Assembly: GCA_950022295.1 (NCBI GenBank)
Contig: OX465598.1
Span: 346,097,324 to 346,161,323, forward strand
Origin: Bromus sterilis
Taxonomy: Eukaryota > Streptophyta > Magnoliopsida > Poales > Poaceae
Direction of reading: 5' to 3'
DNA length: 64,000 bases
Below, in pieces: positions 52,744 through 63,909 of this stretch. Position 1 is the stretch's first letter. Each line of letters opens with the position of its first letter. The position numbers and the translations under genes are program-made. The notes below the pieces were generated by a model that was not told the origin of the DNA, ran no database searches, and worked only from the letters and a program-made list of their open reading frames with translations.

Positions 52744-53085
52744 GTGAGGGAGAGCCAGGCAGCCACAGGGAGGGAGAGCCAGCGGCCGCGCATCTTGCGC
52801 CGTCTCGGAGTCCTCGGCGTCGTTGGCCTCGGCGCGACGTCGTCGACCTCCTCATCGGCCGTTGCTCCCGTCACGCCCGTCTCGCCGGTCGTCGCGCCTG
52901 TCCCGCCCGTCTCAGCCCTTGTTGACGCTGCTCAGTGGTTGTTGTCGCCGCTTGGGCAGCTATCTCCGCGTCACTCTCCTCCACGGCATGGGATCTGGGA
53001 ATCCCCTACCTTTGCTCGGCAGCCGCCGCTGCTTGATTTCCTGCCGCCGCTGGTCATACAGCTGCCGGTTTGTATCTTCGGTTAA
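52744..53085 (+). CDS. Exon-like GC-rich frame in CACTA cargo (doubtful)
   Basis: The frame MRESQAATGRESQRPRILRR.. continues with Ala/Val/Pro-rich residues (VAPVTPVSPVVAPVPPVSAL) and ends PVCIFG followed by a stop and a return to AT-rich DNA. It looks like a first exon with leader of a captured grass gene. The word GCCGGTTTGTATC near 53,063 may include a splice donor. Family unknown. Confidence 0.3.
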   Translation: MRESQAATGRESQRPRILRRLGVLGVVGLGATSSTSSSAVAPVTPVSPVVAPVPPVSALVDAAQWLLSPLGQLSPRHSPPRHGIWESPTFARQPPLLDFLPPLVIQLPVCIFG

Positions 53086-53349
53086 GGATAACGAATGTCT
53101 CTCTAGCATTGGTATTTTTTCCAATTTGCTAATGCAAGGGCAAAATAGAATTTTCATATCACACATAACATTTTATGGCTAAAACTGAAAAAATATCATA
53201 AAGAAAACGAAATGAAGTTTAGATGTCAAACAAGAATAAAGAAAAATTTAGGACCATAAAAGGAAGCAGATTTTAAAAACAGGTCAAATAAGAAATTTTC
53301 TCATAAAGGTATTCCTTGAAACTTCAAAATCGCGTCAACTTTGGTTATT

Positions 53350-53500
53350 TTGGTTATTACCGAAACCGAACCGATAACAAGTAGTTATTACCGAAACCGA
53401 ACAGTATCTATATATAAACCGTATAAACCGAAGTATAAAAACCATATAAACTGAAACTGTATAAACCGAATCGAATCGAACCGAAAAAACCGAATGCACA
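53350..53500 (+). repeat. ACCGAA-word repeat cluster
   Basis: Sixteen or so copies of (A)ACCGAA or close variants ('ccgaaaccgaaccg', 'ataaaccgaa') in 150 bases, all in one orientation. No known function. Confidence 0.7.
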
Positions 53501-53941
53501 GGCTGATCCATGGTTCCATGTTAATTAAAAAAAATTATGGATGGGCTTTAAAAAAAACTACAACTGGGCATACTATACTGTGGCGAAGCCACGTGCTGTT
53601 TTTTATATATTTTTTGTATACATCTATGCCGACGGCATTGCCGTAGGCATAGCTCCTGGTCAGGGTCTCCCGAAAGCTGCCACGTGTCCATATATGTCGA
53701 CGACATTGCCTTAGGCATACCTCCTGGCCAGGGTCTCCCGGAAGCTGCCACGTGTCCATATATGCCAACGGCATTGCCGTAGGCATAGCTCAGTTGCCGA
53801 CGGCTTTTCGAGGTTTGCTGACGTACAAGACCACGACGGCCATAAGCCGACGGTGACCGTCGGCATAGCCTATGCCGACGGTTTTCTGAGCTATGCCTAC
53901 GGCTTTTGTCGTAGGCAACTAAGCAGTTTGGCGTAGTGCAT

Positions 53942-54821
53942 ACATGCACTACAGTACTAGTACTAATATAGGTAAATAGTGTACATGCAGATGCACTAAT
54001 TATATACATATACTTTTTCATACATAATATTATATATTAGTATAAAATTATACCTATATTACATTTTTTCTTTGACACATTTTACATACAGAGATTATTA
54101 AAGGAAGAAAAAAGATATCACACATATTATTTATCATTTAAATAGATGTATTTACCACTAAAATACATCTAGATACAACCGTTTGAGCGACAAATAGTAT
54201 GAACGAACATAGTTATATTTTTATATCACGCTCTTAAATGGATATACTTAGCACTGAAATACATCTAAATATTTCCGTTTAAGCGACAAGTAACGAACGT
54301 AGTTATATTTTTATATCATGCTCTCAAATGAATGTATTTAACAAGGAAATACATCTAAATACATCCGTTTAGCGATAAATAACATAAATCGGTGTAGTAG
54401 CATTTTATTATCATAGTTATACATATAATTATGTTTTAAAATCATAATTGCAACAACTATCAAGCATCATTTGCAATCAAAGGTAGTTGATAAATGGAGA
54501 AATTATTTTATATTTACAATGGTGCACGTACCATGCATGTATATCTCTGCTAGGAATAGTACCCCTACTACTAGCCTCCTTCTTCACCGTCAGAGCTTGG
54601 AGCCTAGTAGCAGGTTTATCATCGACTGTGACTGATTTGACTTCTTATGTTTAAACAGAATACAATGAAACCTATACATGATATGACCAATGCCACAACT
54701 ATGCATGTTGCACAGCCTATCGCTAGGGTCTTCAACGGTAGGGTTGAGTACCGCCAAAGATCATTAGCGCAGTTAAATTCTACCGCCAGAAATTATGATG
54801 GTAGTATGCTTTTTATTTTAG
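53942..54821. other. AT-rich spacer without gene
   Basis: Contains diverged Stowaway-like words ('aaatacatctaaatacatccgttt' repeated near 54,165, 54,260 and 54,345) but no clean element borders and no coding frame. Confidence 0.45.
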
Positions 54822-55262
54822 AATAGTACGTACGAGGAAAGGAGCCAATTAAACTCGAGGACACACAAACTAGCTGTTTGCTTCATCTTAAACCGACTTT
54901 AGACATGCAATATTCATGCAAGGTCATTGGCATATTGAAAACGTAAATAACTTAATTGTTGGACCTTATAAATTGAGCTTGTATTCAGTCTCAGTCCAGA
55001 GAACTTCGTCGATGTAGTCATATAGCAAATGACATGTTATGTTGTGTCATTTATGAGTTAGGATATTAGAGGAGAACTGAGAAGTTACACTTCTCTCATA
55101 TCTGACGTCCATAGTTTTGGATATGTTGCAGATGAATCCACTCAGAGCATCGACAATGTGTATTTTTATGCCTTCAAAAATGCCTTTAAACTTATAGAGA
55201 TTGCCTCCATACATTGCATGGAGCTGCATGTAGCAAAAAATCCTTGGCTTCGCCTCCAAATT
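54822..55262 (+). repeat. Low-copy duplicated block B2
   Basis: Partner of B1 (7,660-8,125), about 88-90% alike by eye, with the same promoter-like CTTATAAATTGAGC (54,965-54,978) and the same conserved minus-strand frame with VDALSGFICNISK. Confidence 0.7.
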
Positions 55263-55559
55263 GAGAGAGCGATTCCAAGATTTATTTCTAATTCAAATAA
55301 TCATATGTTCCTACATGTCATCATTTTTTTATGATCCTTCCAGCTGAAAAGTGAATGTCATATATTTTTTATTAATTTTTGTGGGACTACTCTAAAGGCT
55401 GCACTCACATGTTATACACTGCAACCTTTTTTGATCAACCTTCAAAAGCAGCAATGTGACCCCCAATATAGAGGCAATGCTGCCTCCAAACACTTTGGGT
55501 GCCCTCATATGACTGTGAACCTATGCTCATCCGTCGTCGGGTTATTTATTGGCATGAAT

Positions 55560-56075
55560 GTACCCCTCCTACCTTTGAGGTCGGCCGATGAGTCGACAAA
55601 CAGGTGACTCGTGGTGCTGCCCTTGAAGTTGTCATCATTCCTAAAGCATGATGCCACGTAATAGTAGAAACGGTTATCCAGTTAGAACGAGCCTCGTCAA
55701 AACCAATAACGCCGAACATGCCTTCAATGACTCTCTTTTGAGCCCGAAGGTGATGGTCACCATCTCCAACCTAATTGTGATTACATCAACTCCGAGGTTT
55801 CCGACTAATGTCTTCGACTGCATCGTAGGTTCGTAGCATGTGTGTGTGTGTTGGGGCTCACACACCAACCAATGTGCTCGGTGGCCACGAGAACTTCTTT
55901 GTCCACGTTAAGGTGTGGATCATGCGTGATTGGGTGATGACATTGCACGAGGCGCGATTGGGTTATGGCGTAGTACGACTGGTTCCACAAAAGCTCAGTA
56001 TTGTTAGTCTTTTGAGAGGATCGTCAGGAGAATTGTGGCTGATATGGAATGATGAGCTCCAAGTTTCTATTTATA
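55560..56075 (-). pseudogene. Unrecognised gene remnant of block B/C family, with TATA box
   Basis: Minus-strand TATAAATAG at 56,067-56,075 is followed by a leader and frames reading NVDKEVLVATEHIG, LVGNLGVDVITIRLEMVTIT, HHLRAQKRVIEGMFGVIGFD and, after a stop, NRFYYYVASCF with DDNFKGSTTSHLFVDSSAD. Corresponding pieces occur in C1 (19,154-19,358) and C2 (57,066-57,270), where one copy reads FRVDAITLRPEEQLNITFEV. Together they suggest one protein of 150 or more residues broken differently in each copy. I do not recognise it. Confidence 0.4.
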
Positions 56076-56277
56076 GTGCCACTTTTTACATAATTTTAGC
56101 TTATGCTTTCCATAGGCCCTCAGGTATTGTGTTTGGTTTAGCGTGCATCTACGATGACCCTTACCACCGCCAAACAAAAGCTATCTGGGATCAGATTACC
56201 AATTGTTGTATGGTAACATAGGCAAGTCGATGATATGTATGGGTGTTATGAATGACATCATATATGATATTGACAAG

Positions 56278-56362
56278 TGTGATGAGTGTCGTTTATCTAG
56301 TATAAAGATTGTACTAGTTTAGTATAAAATGAGCGACACTTACTATGGATCAGAAGAAGTGT
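56278..56362. mobile_element. Stowaway-type MITE remnant
   Basis: GATGAGTGTCGTTTATC at the left and GCGACACTTACTATGGATCAG at the right form the inverted ends. Same family as 7,347-7,440. Confidence 0.65.
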
Positions 56363-57275
56363 ATTATTGCTTTTATTTACAAAAAATTGAAATGGTGTTG
56401 TATCTGCGCTGTATTGGCAAAATAATTTGTTGCACAATTAACTCTGAATTTTCGTCAATTGCCAAATTCTGGGGCAATATATGCACATGACTACGGTGCA
56501 GTAGCGCAAAGGTAAGCCCAGAAGAGCGGGCTTATGAGCCATCCATCAGGCGCAGTTCATCTCTCAAGCCAACCCTCATGTCAGCAGCACAGTTTGTGTG
56601 TATGCGAGCAGGCAGTAGTATGAGAGGAGAAGAAACAATCGAGCTCAAGGACACACCCTGCTTGCTTCCTTTTGCATGTTAAACCGACTTTAGGCATGTA
56701 ATGTTCATGCATGCATGATCAATTGCGTAATGAGAGCATGAATAACTCATCTGTTTGCCCTATAAATAAAGATGCTATCGATATCAGTTCAGAGATATAA
56801 GATTCATCCATGTAGTGGCCGTATAGCAAATGGCATGCATATTTATCTATTTCATCTGTGAATTAGGATATTAGAAGACAACTGAAATGGTGAGCATCGT
56901 TCTAACCATCAAATTCCTTCCATACCAGGTGTAGTGCCAATCAATGTCCGGCCATATTGATATGCAACCCACCAGAAAATAGAGATCGAGAAGCAACTCT
57001 GAGAGGTGACCAAGCATAGCAGCCTCGTACAGCCTTGAATCTATCACCCCTCCACCGGGTTAATTTTGTCGTGGGTGTTTCTATCACCTGAGGTCGGTCA
57101 ACGAGCCGACAATGAGATGATTCGTGGCGTTGATGCCGAGACCAGTAACATCTGACGGGACTCCAAAATTTTGTGGCTAGATGCATTTGGTCTCTGTAAT
57201 ACTTCAAAAGTGATGTTTAGTTGTTCCTCTGGTCTTAACGTTATCGCATCCACTCTGAAACCGGGAAAGGCTCTT
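56363..57275 (+). repeat. Low-copy duplicated block C2 (empty site for LINE and MITE)
   Basis: Colinear with 10,795-11,079 plus 18,301-19,420. It carries one uninterrupted GCGAGCAGGCAGTAGTATGAG (about 56,605-56,625), where C1 holds the LINE, and lacks the MITE at about 56,740. A promoter-like GCCCTATAAATAAAG is at 56,757-56,771. Confidence 0.88.
57066..57270 (-). pseudogene. Gene remnant in block C2
   Basis: An open minus-strand frame reads PGFRVDAITLRPEEQLNITF, then EVLQRPNASSHKILESRQML and ISLSARRPTS to a stop. It overlaps the C1 remnant but lacks about 50 bases present there, removing the DNKFSCCLTPYF part. Family unknown. Confidence 0.35.
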
Positions 57276-59503
57276 CTTCATGGATTGTGCGCGGGCTGGG
57301 AGGCACGGTACCAGGATGGGAAATCAAAGGGGACGGCAAGTGGCAGTTGGTATTCTGCGTCAAGACCACGTGGTCAGGGGACGGCAAGGGGTCGTTGCCG
57401 CTAGCTTGGATCAGCTTGCACTATTGGTCAAGCAATACACTTCACATGCACCGCATGGCCTAGTCCACGGTGCAGTAGCGCTAGGTAAAACTCAGACTAG
57501 CACTATACTTCATAATTGTTGTTTTTCCATCACAGTAATTCCACGACAAATAAATACATTATATTTTAAATTCGAATTTGTAAGTGGTAAAATTTTAATT
57601 TTAATTTCAAATTCGGACATACCAAGCACCACAAGTTCTAGCGCATACCTCATGATATTATCATAGAACCTAATGCATAGTTCATGAGTCATGATACAAC
57701 GGGAAAGCATCGGGTGCCAGGGGCAGCAGATGCACCGGGCAGGTGTCGCGTTCCAACTGGTGTGCATCATAACGACCACACGCCACTTTTCACTGTATAT
57801 ATCGAATGAAACGAGTGTCTACATCGGTCTATCCGATGACTTTTGAGCATATTTTGGCGACCGTTGCGTCCAGGAACATTGTTGTTGTATGTGTGCTGAC
57901 GCTCGTGGTATTCTTGTTCAACGCGGCCAATTATCAGGTTTAGGCTTAGGTACGTAGCTTAGCAGGGTTTGGACTTTCTCACCTACGCCACCACCACCTC
58001 TGCCATTAATCATATGTCCAAGGTGATCGAGGCTCGTACTCGGTAGAATTGACGACGGATAAAACATGTTTGGAAAGCATATAGAACCGATAAAAAACTG
58101 ACAAAGAACTAAATATGTTTCCAATTTATACACCCAACTTTTCAAGCGATAGAACTGACAAATAACTAACCATGTTTTTTTAACATGGAACACATAGTGA
58201 AATTGAATCTACCTGCAGCATGTACTACTACTTGTACCTTAATTGATCAAGTTGTTAAGCAAACAATATGTGTCATTGATAATATTGTAAGTTGTCAAAT
58301 CTAGTAACCATTGATAATTTTAGAAAATCATTTTTAGGGTTCGGATCACAAGTTGAGAACACGTGCACAGTCTAAATTAGGCATTTCTTAGGTTATCATG
58401 ATATTGTGTAGAGTCTAGAAGACATTAAGGTCTTATGACCATGTTACTACATGTTGTCCATTTTGACTTTCTACTACCAATCAATCCTGACAAACTAAAA
58501 GCTAGCATATGGACTATGCGTGTATGTTCACACAACATGTTCATGACATTATAGACTGGTTCCATCCATGGCTCATGCATGTACACCGTTCGTGTAGTTG
58601 TGGTGGTGAAATTACCACGCAAAGTCAAAATGGCCCAATCCATGCAGGCAGCAGGCCCTCAAACCGAGGTAAAAGAAATAAGCCAAAAGTCAAAATTGCG
58701 TAGCACATGCTGCCCCCTGCAATGCAGAAAACATGGATATGAGGCTCGTAACGATACATGTATTGCTAATTTCCGTTCTAACTATTGTGTTGCACATGTT
58801 TTATGGCACGGATCCCGATGGAGAAACTAATGGTGAGATAGTCAGGATCTTGTGCCGCCGTGTCCAATACGTCCACTCTGATACAACCATGATCATGCCT
58901 AGTTGCCTAGCCGCAGTTGCGGGTTAGGGTCTCCAACGCTGATCCTTAAAACGGACACCATGTCCATCCGCAGATTCGAGGATCGGTCGATGAACACTAA
59001 TGCGGGAGCCGGTCATCCAACCTTTGTCACATTCGTTTGTTAAAGTTTAGCAGAAATCCAGCAAATTCGCACAAATTCAGACATAATTCGTTCAAATTCG
59101 GATATAATACATAAATCGAATGCATTTCAAGCAAACCGAATGATTTTCAAAAAAATTCGATCAAATACACGATTTTAACCTAATCTAAAACTATGTGCCT
59201 GCTGTGAGGGGCCGTCGTACTTTTCGCTAGCTCTGGTGCCCCCGGAGGCGAAGAAGCTTCTGTGCAACTGGTAACCGACCGGCGTGGCAGACCGATCGTC
59301 TGCACCAATGACTCTCATCCGCCATGTCTATGTCCTCATGTTGATCATCGCGGCACCGTACCCCCGACCAAGAAACTAAATAGACGACAATGAGCCCGCC
59401 AAGATTGGAATAAATGGGAGCGGAGAAGTGGTGGCCGGCCTTAATTGGATACAAGCTAGCGCGCAGCCCTTCGGTGAGGAGAGGCGTTACCCGTAATCGC
59501 AGC
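57276..59503. other. Unassigned interval
   Basis: Chance-like frames only (longest 128 codons at 57,280-57,666). 59,010-59,170 repeats 'aaattcg' words. No RNA gene, TIR or LTR recognised. Confidence 0.45.
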
Positions 59504-59611
59504 CTACGCCACTGCTACACCATCTTGTTGAGGAGATCTGATGTCCGCAGTCATTGTTGATTGACCAACAAACCGGTCACTATCCCACAAGAGCCTAGAG
59601 CTCGCCGTCAT
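59504..59611 (-). CDS. Short frame behind TATA-like site (doubtful)
   Basis: The minus strand has TATTTATACG (about 59,680-59,690), a CT-rich leader and MTASSRLLWDSDRFVGQSTM.. ending GVAVA and a stop, 35 codons in all. Further fragments lie downstream to 59,227. It may be the first exon of a TE-derived or captured gene; no domain is visible. Confidence 0.25.
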   Translation of the reverse strand: MTASSRLLWDSDRFVGQSTMTADIRSPQQDGVAVA

Positions 59612-59774
59612 GGAGGAGGTGGAGTAAGAAGAAAGGGAAACAAGCAGTGTGTGGTGTGTTTCACGGTCATGTGAGGGTTCGTATAAATAGCTAGCACCGT
59701 TTAGGGGAGCGAACCAACCGGTTTTAATGCGGGATGCCTGAGTGGATTTCTCGATCGCCACTTGTTTAATGTTA

Positions 59775-62216
59775 AAGAGAAGCATCAAAGTTTTCGTATG
59801 AGGAAGAAATGCAGCTAAACGTGAGAAATACATGGAGACATGCCCAATGTAACATGGAAATGCAGAATAGTCTTTGGTGCATCTTTGCTTATTACCTTCT
59901 CCTACTCAGTGATCCCATGTAGCTACGTAGCTTTAGTACAATAAGTAACCAAAAGAAAATTCCTTTGCTAATTCACACATGAGGCAATTCTTGCAATGCA
60001 GTCTCAAAAAAATTATATCTTATACAATAGAGATTGCTACAATTTATCATGCTACGATCAAATGGCGGTGTTTTCACAAGTTTATTATGCCAGCTTCATA
60101 TAGTTTGTGCTGGCCAAGTAGAAAGATACATTGCTACTTTTGCTTTTGGAGTTGGAAAATATGGAGTCGGACAAAAGGGACACAAAGAATCTTTTCTTAC
60201 CGTAGGGTCACCGTTTTCTTACGTTATGGACGCATTATTTTTTTAACGTTTGCTAACGGCGTGCCATTTCCTTACATTGGGTTGACGTTTTTTTACGATG
60301 GTCGTTAGAAGAAACAACATTGCTGAAAACTCACTCAGGGGATGGCTCGGGGTGGTGTGCCTGATCGTTTTGGTCGAAGAATAACAATTCTTCATAATGG
60401 ATGATGAATAGTTCAACCCTATATATACATTACCTATGTTGAGCCCGTCATTCGAAGAAGTATCACACACATGTGATCAACCTATTGCCATACATCATTT
60501 TAGACATGTTATATTCACTGCAATGTAGTCAACCATATGTTGTTTCATATTGAAATTTGGAGGCTGGCGTGAATTTGTTTTTAACAGGAAACTAAACTAT
60601 GTAGCAAAATTAGTTTTGGGCTAAATGAGGAACTAATATACAACATAATAAAACAAATAATGCAATATCAGTGTTTTGTAATTTGGAAACCTGCTTGTAC
60701 TTTGTGGTCCTTTTTATTAGTAATCTTAGATGTGGTCAGGGTTATTAGAGATTTGTTGATTGAAGTGGATGTGTGTATATGCATATGTAAATGGATATTT
60801 ATTACTACTAGTAGTAACTTAGCAATGAAAAATGTATTTTGGGCTAAATCAGGTCTCAGACATGGTACTTGAGCTAATATGCACCATAATCAGATAAATC
60901 TATTTTGAAAGACATTTTCAACATATGGGGTATATTTTAAATTTTCACCACAAGCTACAGCTCGTCATCCATGCTAAAAGCATTTGCAAAGTAGACTCTT
61001 TGATACAACTCAATCTTCTTCACAGCTTTTACTGTCTCGAGTTTCTTTTTAATAAACAGCAACCCAAACAAACAGGGCCTAGTATACCCCTTGCCCTCCA
61101 TATATAAAGCACTAAATAGTTTCATCAACCACACCATGACTCACGGCGTACATACACATGTGTATATAACCATCACTGTGTGAGTGATTCTCTTCATGCT
61201 TTGTGGATCATTGGGCTTCATCACGTAATTTTTTTTCTCCTACACCCTTTAATAGCAATAATGCAATAAAGAAGAGATATAAAATGACAGGCTAGGTTAG
61301 CTTGAGAATAGGAGACACAAGGAATGAAAAACTTCGGATAAAACCAAGAAAACTTGGTCAAACGAGTGATGATTCAACATCATGCCATTCATTGCTCTTC
61401 AATGATAAGCATCAAAGTTTTTGTATGAGGAAGAAATGTAGGAAGACAGGACGTCCATTTGGAGATATGTGCAATGTAACTAGGAAATCATAATCAGCAT
61501 GTAGTAGAAAATAGAGATCTTGCTCGACACGAAACAAGTGTTGCCGCATGATGTCAAGACGTTGCACTCCGCTCCATCGTCATCTCTTCCCATTGGCGCC
61601 GGCGGCAAGCCCCTCCGACTACCACGCACGCCTGAGGTGCCCGGCCGCATGCTCCGACTTGTCAGGAGTGGTTCCTCACATCCATCGCCATGTCTTCCAC
61701 CACATCCCCGAGTCCTGCATATTCACCTCGCTACTCAATATTTGCGTGGCGCGTGGGCCAACATGTATGCAATGTATCACCAGCCTGATGACGCCCCCAG
61801 GGTCTTTGACAATATTCTTCATGTTTCCTGGAGCGTCCTTGTTGCAGGGTGCGGCCCGCATCGTCTCTAATTGTCTGTGTTGCTCGATCATGCTGAAGCC
61901 TTGGTGCTTTGTGGCCTGCCACGAGGTGCACGCTTTTGAGGTACGCAGTGGCTTTGGTGATCCCATGAACGTATTCACGGTGATCTTTTGACGTGTACCG
62001 CAAGTGCGGGGAGGTGTTTGGTCAGATGCTAGGAAATAACCGTGCCCTGGAATGGCGCAGTTTCTCGATAGCCAAAGTGAGAAGCTCATGGAATGGCTCA
62101 ATCACGCACATCTCTTGGCACAACAATTAAGATAAGGAAGAATCTCTGTAAGGACTCATGCAATGCAATCAAGCTAAATTCTCTAGTTACAAGGCGGGAA
62201 ATAATCATGAGAGGTA
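59775..62216 (+). repeat. Low-copy duplicated block A2
   Basis: Colinear with 1,155-3,582 of A1. It lacks the Stowaway fragment and continues unbroken past the CACTA insertion point ('aataatcatgagaggtattc' at about 62,200-62,220). TATA-like CCATATATAAAGCAC at about 61,098. Confidence 0.85.
61520..62130 (+). pseudogene. PPR-like gene fragment, A2 copy
   Basis: Open for 116 codons from 61,520, with LPRTPEVPGRMLRLVRSGSS and later NMYAMYHQPDDAPRVFDN and SWSVLVAGCG, a PPR repeat pattern (residues about 82-112). A frameshift follows. Another frame carries HEVHAFEVRSGFGDPMNVFT, like the start of the next repeat (VHAFVVKSGFG). It is less damaged than the A1 copy but lacks the gene's other repeats and both ends. 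Not functional. Confidence 0.6.
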
Positions 62217-62873
62217 TTCGACAATTTCGCTATGTGAATGATAGTAAATGTTCATGTCGTAACTACTGGTAGTGAAGTGTTGAAAACGGTCCAAATATAG
62301 ATTTTCAAATGAGACTATTTCACAGTACTAATATACAAGTAATACTGTAAGATTTTACTATCACACTATCGAGTGAACTTAACTAATTGGAACATATAAT
62401 AAAGTACTTTTTGAGTTTTATCTGCGGCGCACATCGTGTGACCATATCATGCTAGAAATGATTTTAAATTATTGATGATCAGACTTTAGGGATGTCAATT
62501 AATTTTGAATGATCTTGTACCATGCTTCGTTACAGGTCTAGAACTAGTTTTTTTGTATCGACACTTCATGGCTAAGATTGTGAAGTACCAAATAACTCTT
62601 ATGATTGGCTCACCCTTTCGGGAAACATACTGTAGAGCTCAGTCCATTATATTTATATTTTAATAAATTTAAAGGTTATGATGCTCCTACCTTCATGTAT
62701 AGTAGTTCACATGGAAACTATTCACCATGGAAAACACTGCTATTTTATTCTTTTTTGGGATTAGATAATGTACATGAGGAGGTCAAATTGTCTTAAATGT
62801 TGGATTTCAAACTGCCATCTTTCCATATTAGTCCCCCAGCTATTTTTACCATCACACACCCTGGCTACCAAAT
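62217..62873. other. AT-rich stretch without recognisable gene
   Basis: Its first part is the sequence that should follow the CACTA insertion site of A1. No open frame beyond about 60 codons. Confidence 0.5.
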
Positions 62874-63125
62874 CTAGAAAATCATTCGTTTCAAACCATT
62901 ATAATTTGAAAGAGCAATATTTTTGTTTCCAACGTGAGCCGTGTCATTGGAATCAATAAGAAGAGGAGTATGGTGAGACAACCCCCTTGGTAACGCGCGC
63001 ACCATTACCACATGACATTTTTTCCCACTCCACGCTAGTAAGAACTCGATCCAACTTCTCATATGTCGGATTCTCTAGATTATTAGACCAACTATAGTAT
63101 CTACAAGTGAGAGAAATATCCCTCA
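62874..63125 (-). pseudogene. LINE endonuclease fragment, A3 copy
   Basis: The minus strand reads YSWSNNLENPTYEKLDRVLT then SVEWE, and after a frameshift VMVRALPRGLSHHTPLLIDS and GNKN. This is the end of an APE-type endonuclease domain; SDHTPLLLD is the conserved catalytic-His motif, and here the Asp is changed to His. It is better preserved than the A1 copy (836-1,120). Confidence 0.75.
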
Positions 63126-63845
63126 GGTCTAGACTTTCAATACAAGCTATGATTCAACGCCACACCATATGTTGCTCTCCAACAAGAAGCATCATAGTTT
63201 TTGTATGAGGAAGAAATGTAGCAAGACAAAAGAAATACTTGGATATATATGGAATGTAACTTGGAAATTCAGAATAGTATTTCATGCATCTTTGTTTATT
63301 ACCTTCTCTAAGATTGAACTCAGTGATTATTCCAGGTACCTACAGGGCTTTAGTATGGTAAGTAACCAAAAGACAAGTCCTTCGTGAATTCAAACATGGG
63401 ACAACTCTTACAATGTAGTCTCACAAGATTTATTTCTTATGCAATACAGATTGCTACAATTTATCATGCTACAATCAAATGGCGGTGCTTTGAAATTTTT
63501 TATGTTGGCTTCATATATTTTACGTTGGCCAAGAAGAAAGTTACATTACCAATTTTGATTTTGGGGTTGGAAAATGTGGGGTCTGTTGGAAGGGACACAA
63601 AGAACGTTTTCTTATGCTAGGGTCATAGTTTTTTTACTCTACGGTGACATTATTTGTCACGTTGGTGGGTGGACTCAATGGGGGTGTTCCATTTTCTTAC
63701 GTTGGGCTGATTCATTTTTTTACGGTGGTGGTTAGCAAAAACAAAATTGCAGAAAACTCACAGCCCTAAGACACCCCTTGCCCTCCATATATAAACCACT
63801 AAATAGTTTCATCAACCGCACCATAACTCACAACTTACATACACA

Positions 63846-63909
<64 letters not shown>

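Larger units (their letters stand above)
49015..53938. mobile_element. Non-autonomous CACTA element with GC-rich cargo (TSD CAT)
   Basis: The ends CACTATACCAAATTCACTAG and CACTACGCCAAACTGCTTAG (complement) are both followed by TTGCCTACG. CAT flanks at 49,012-49,014 and 53,939-53,941. Subterminal words are GCCGTAGGCATA / TATGCCGACGGC, a variant of the family at 45,347. Inside are three tandem units (49,655-51,340), a 1.5 kb GC-rich cargo (51,590-53,085) and ACCGAA repeats (53,350-53,500). No transposase. Confidence 0.88.

Noticed and set aside
52744..53085. Candidate intact host gene
   Set aside because: Low-complexity frame inside clear CACTA borders, no domain and no downstream exons seen.
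49015..53938. Repeated short words with spacers resembling a CRISPR array
   Set aside because: Spacing is irregular and the words are inverted CACTA subterminal repeats in plant DNA.
57302..57316. Possible empty site of the large CACTA element in C2 (acggtaccagg)
   Set aside because: Similarity between C1 and C2 has already ended by about 19,420/57,270, so GTACC there is likely chance.
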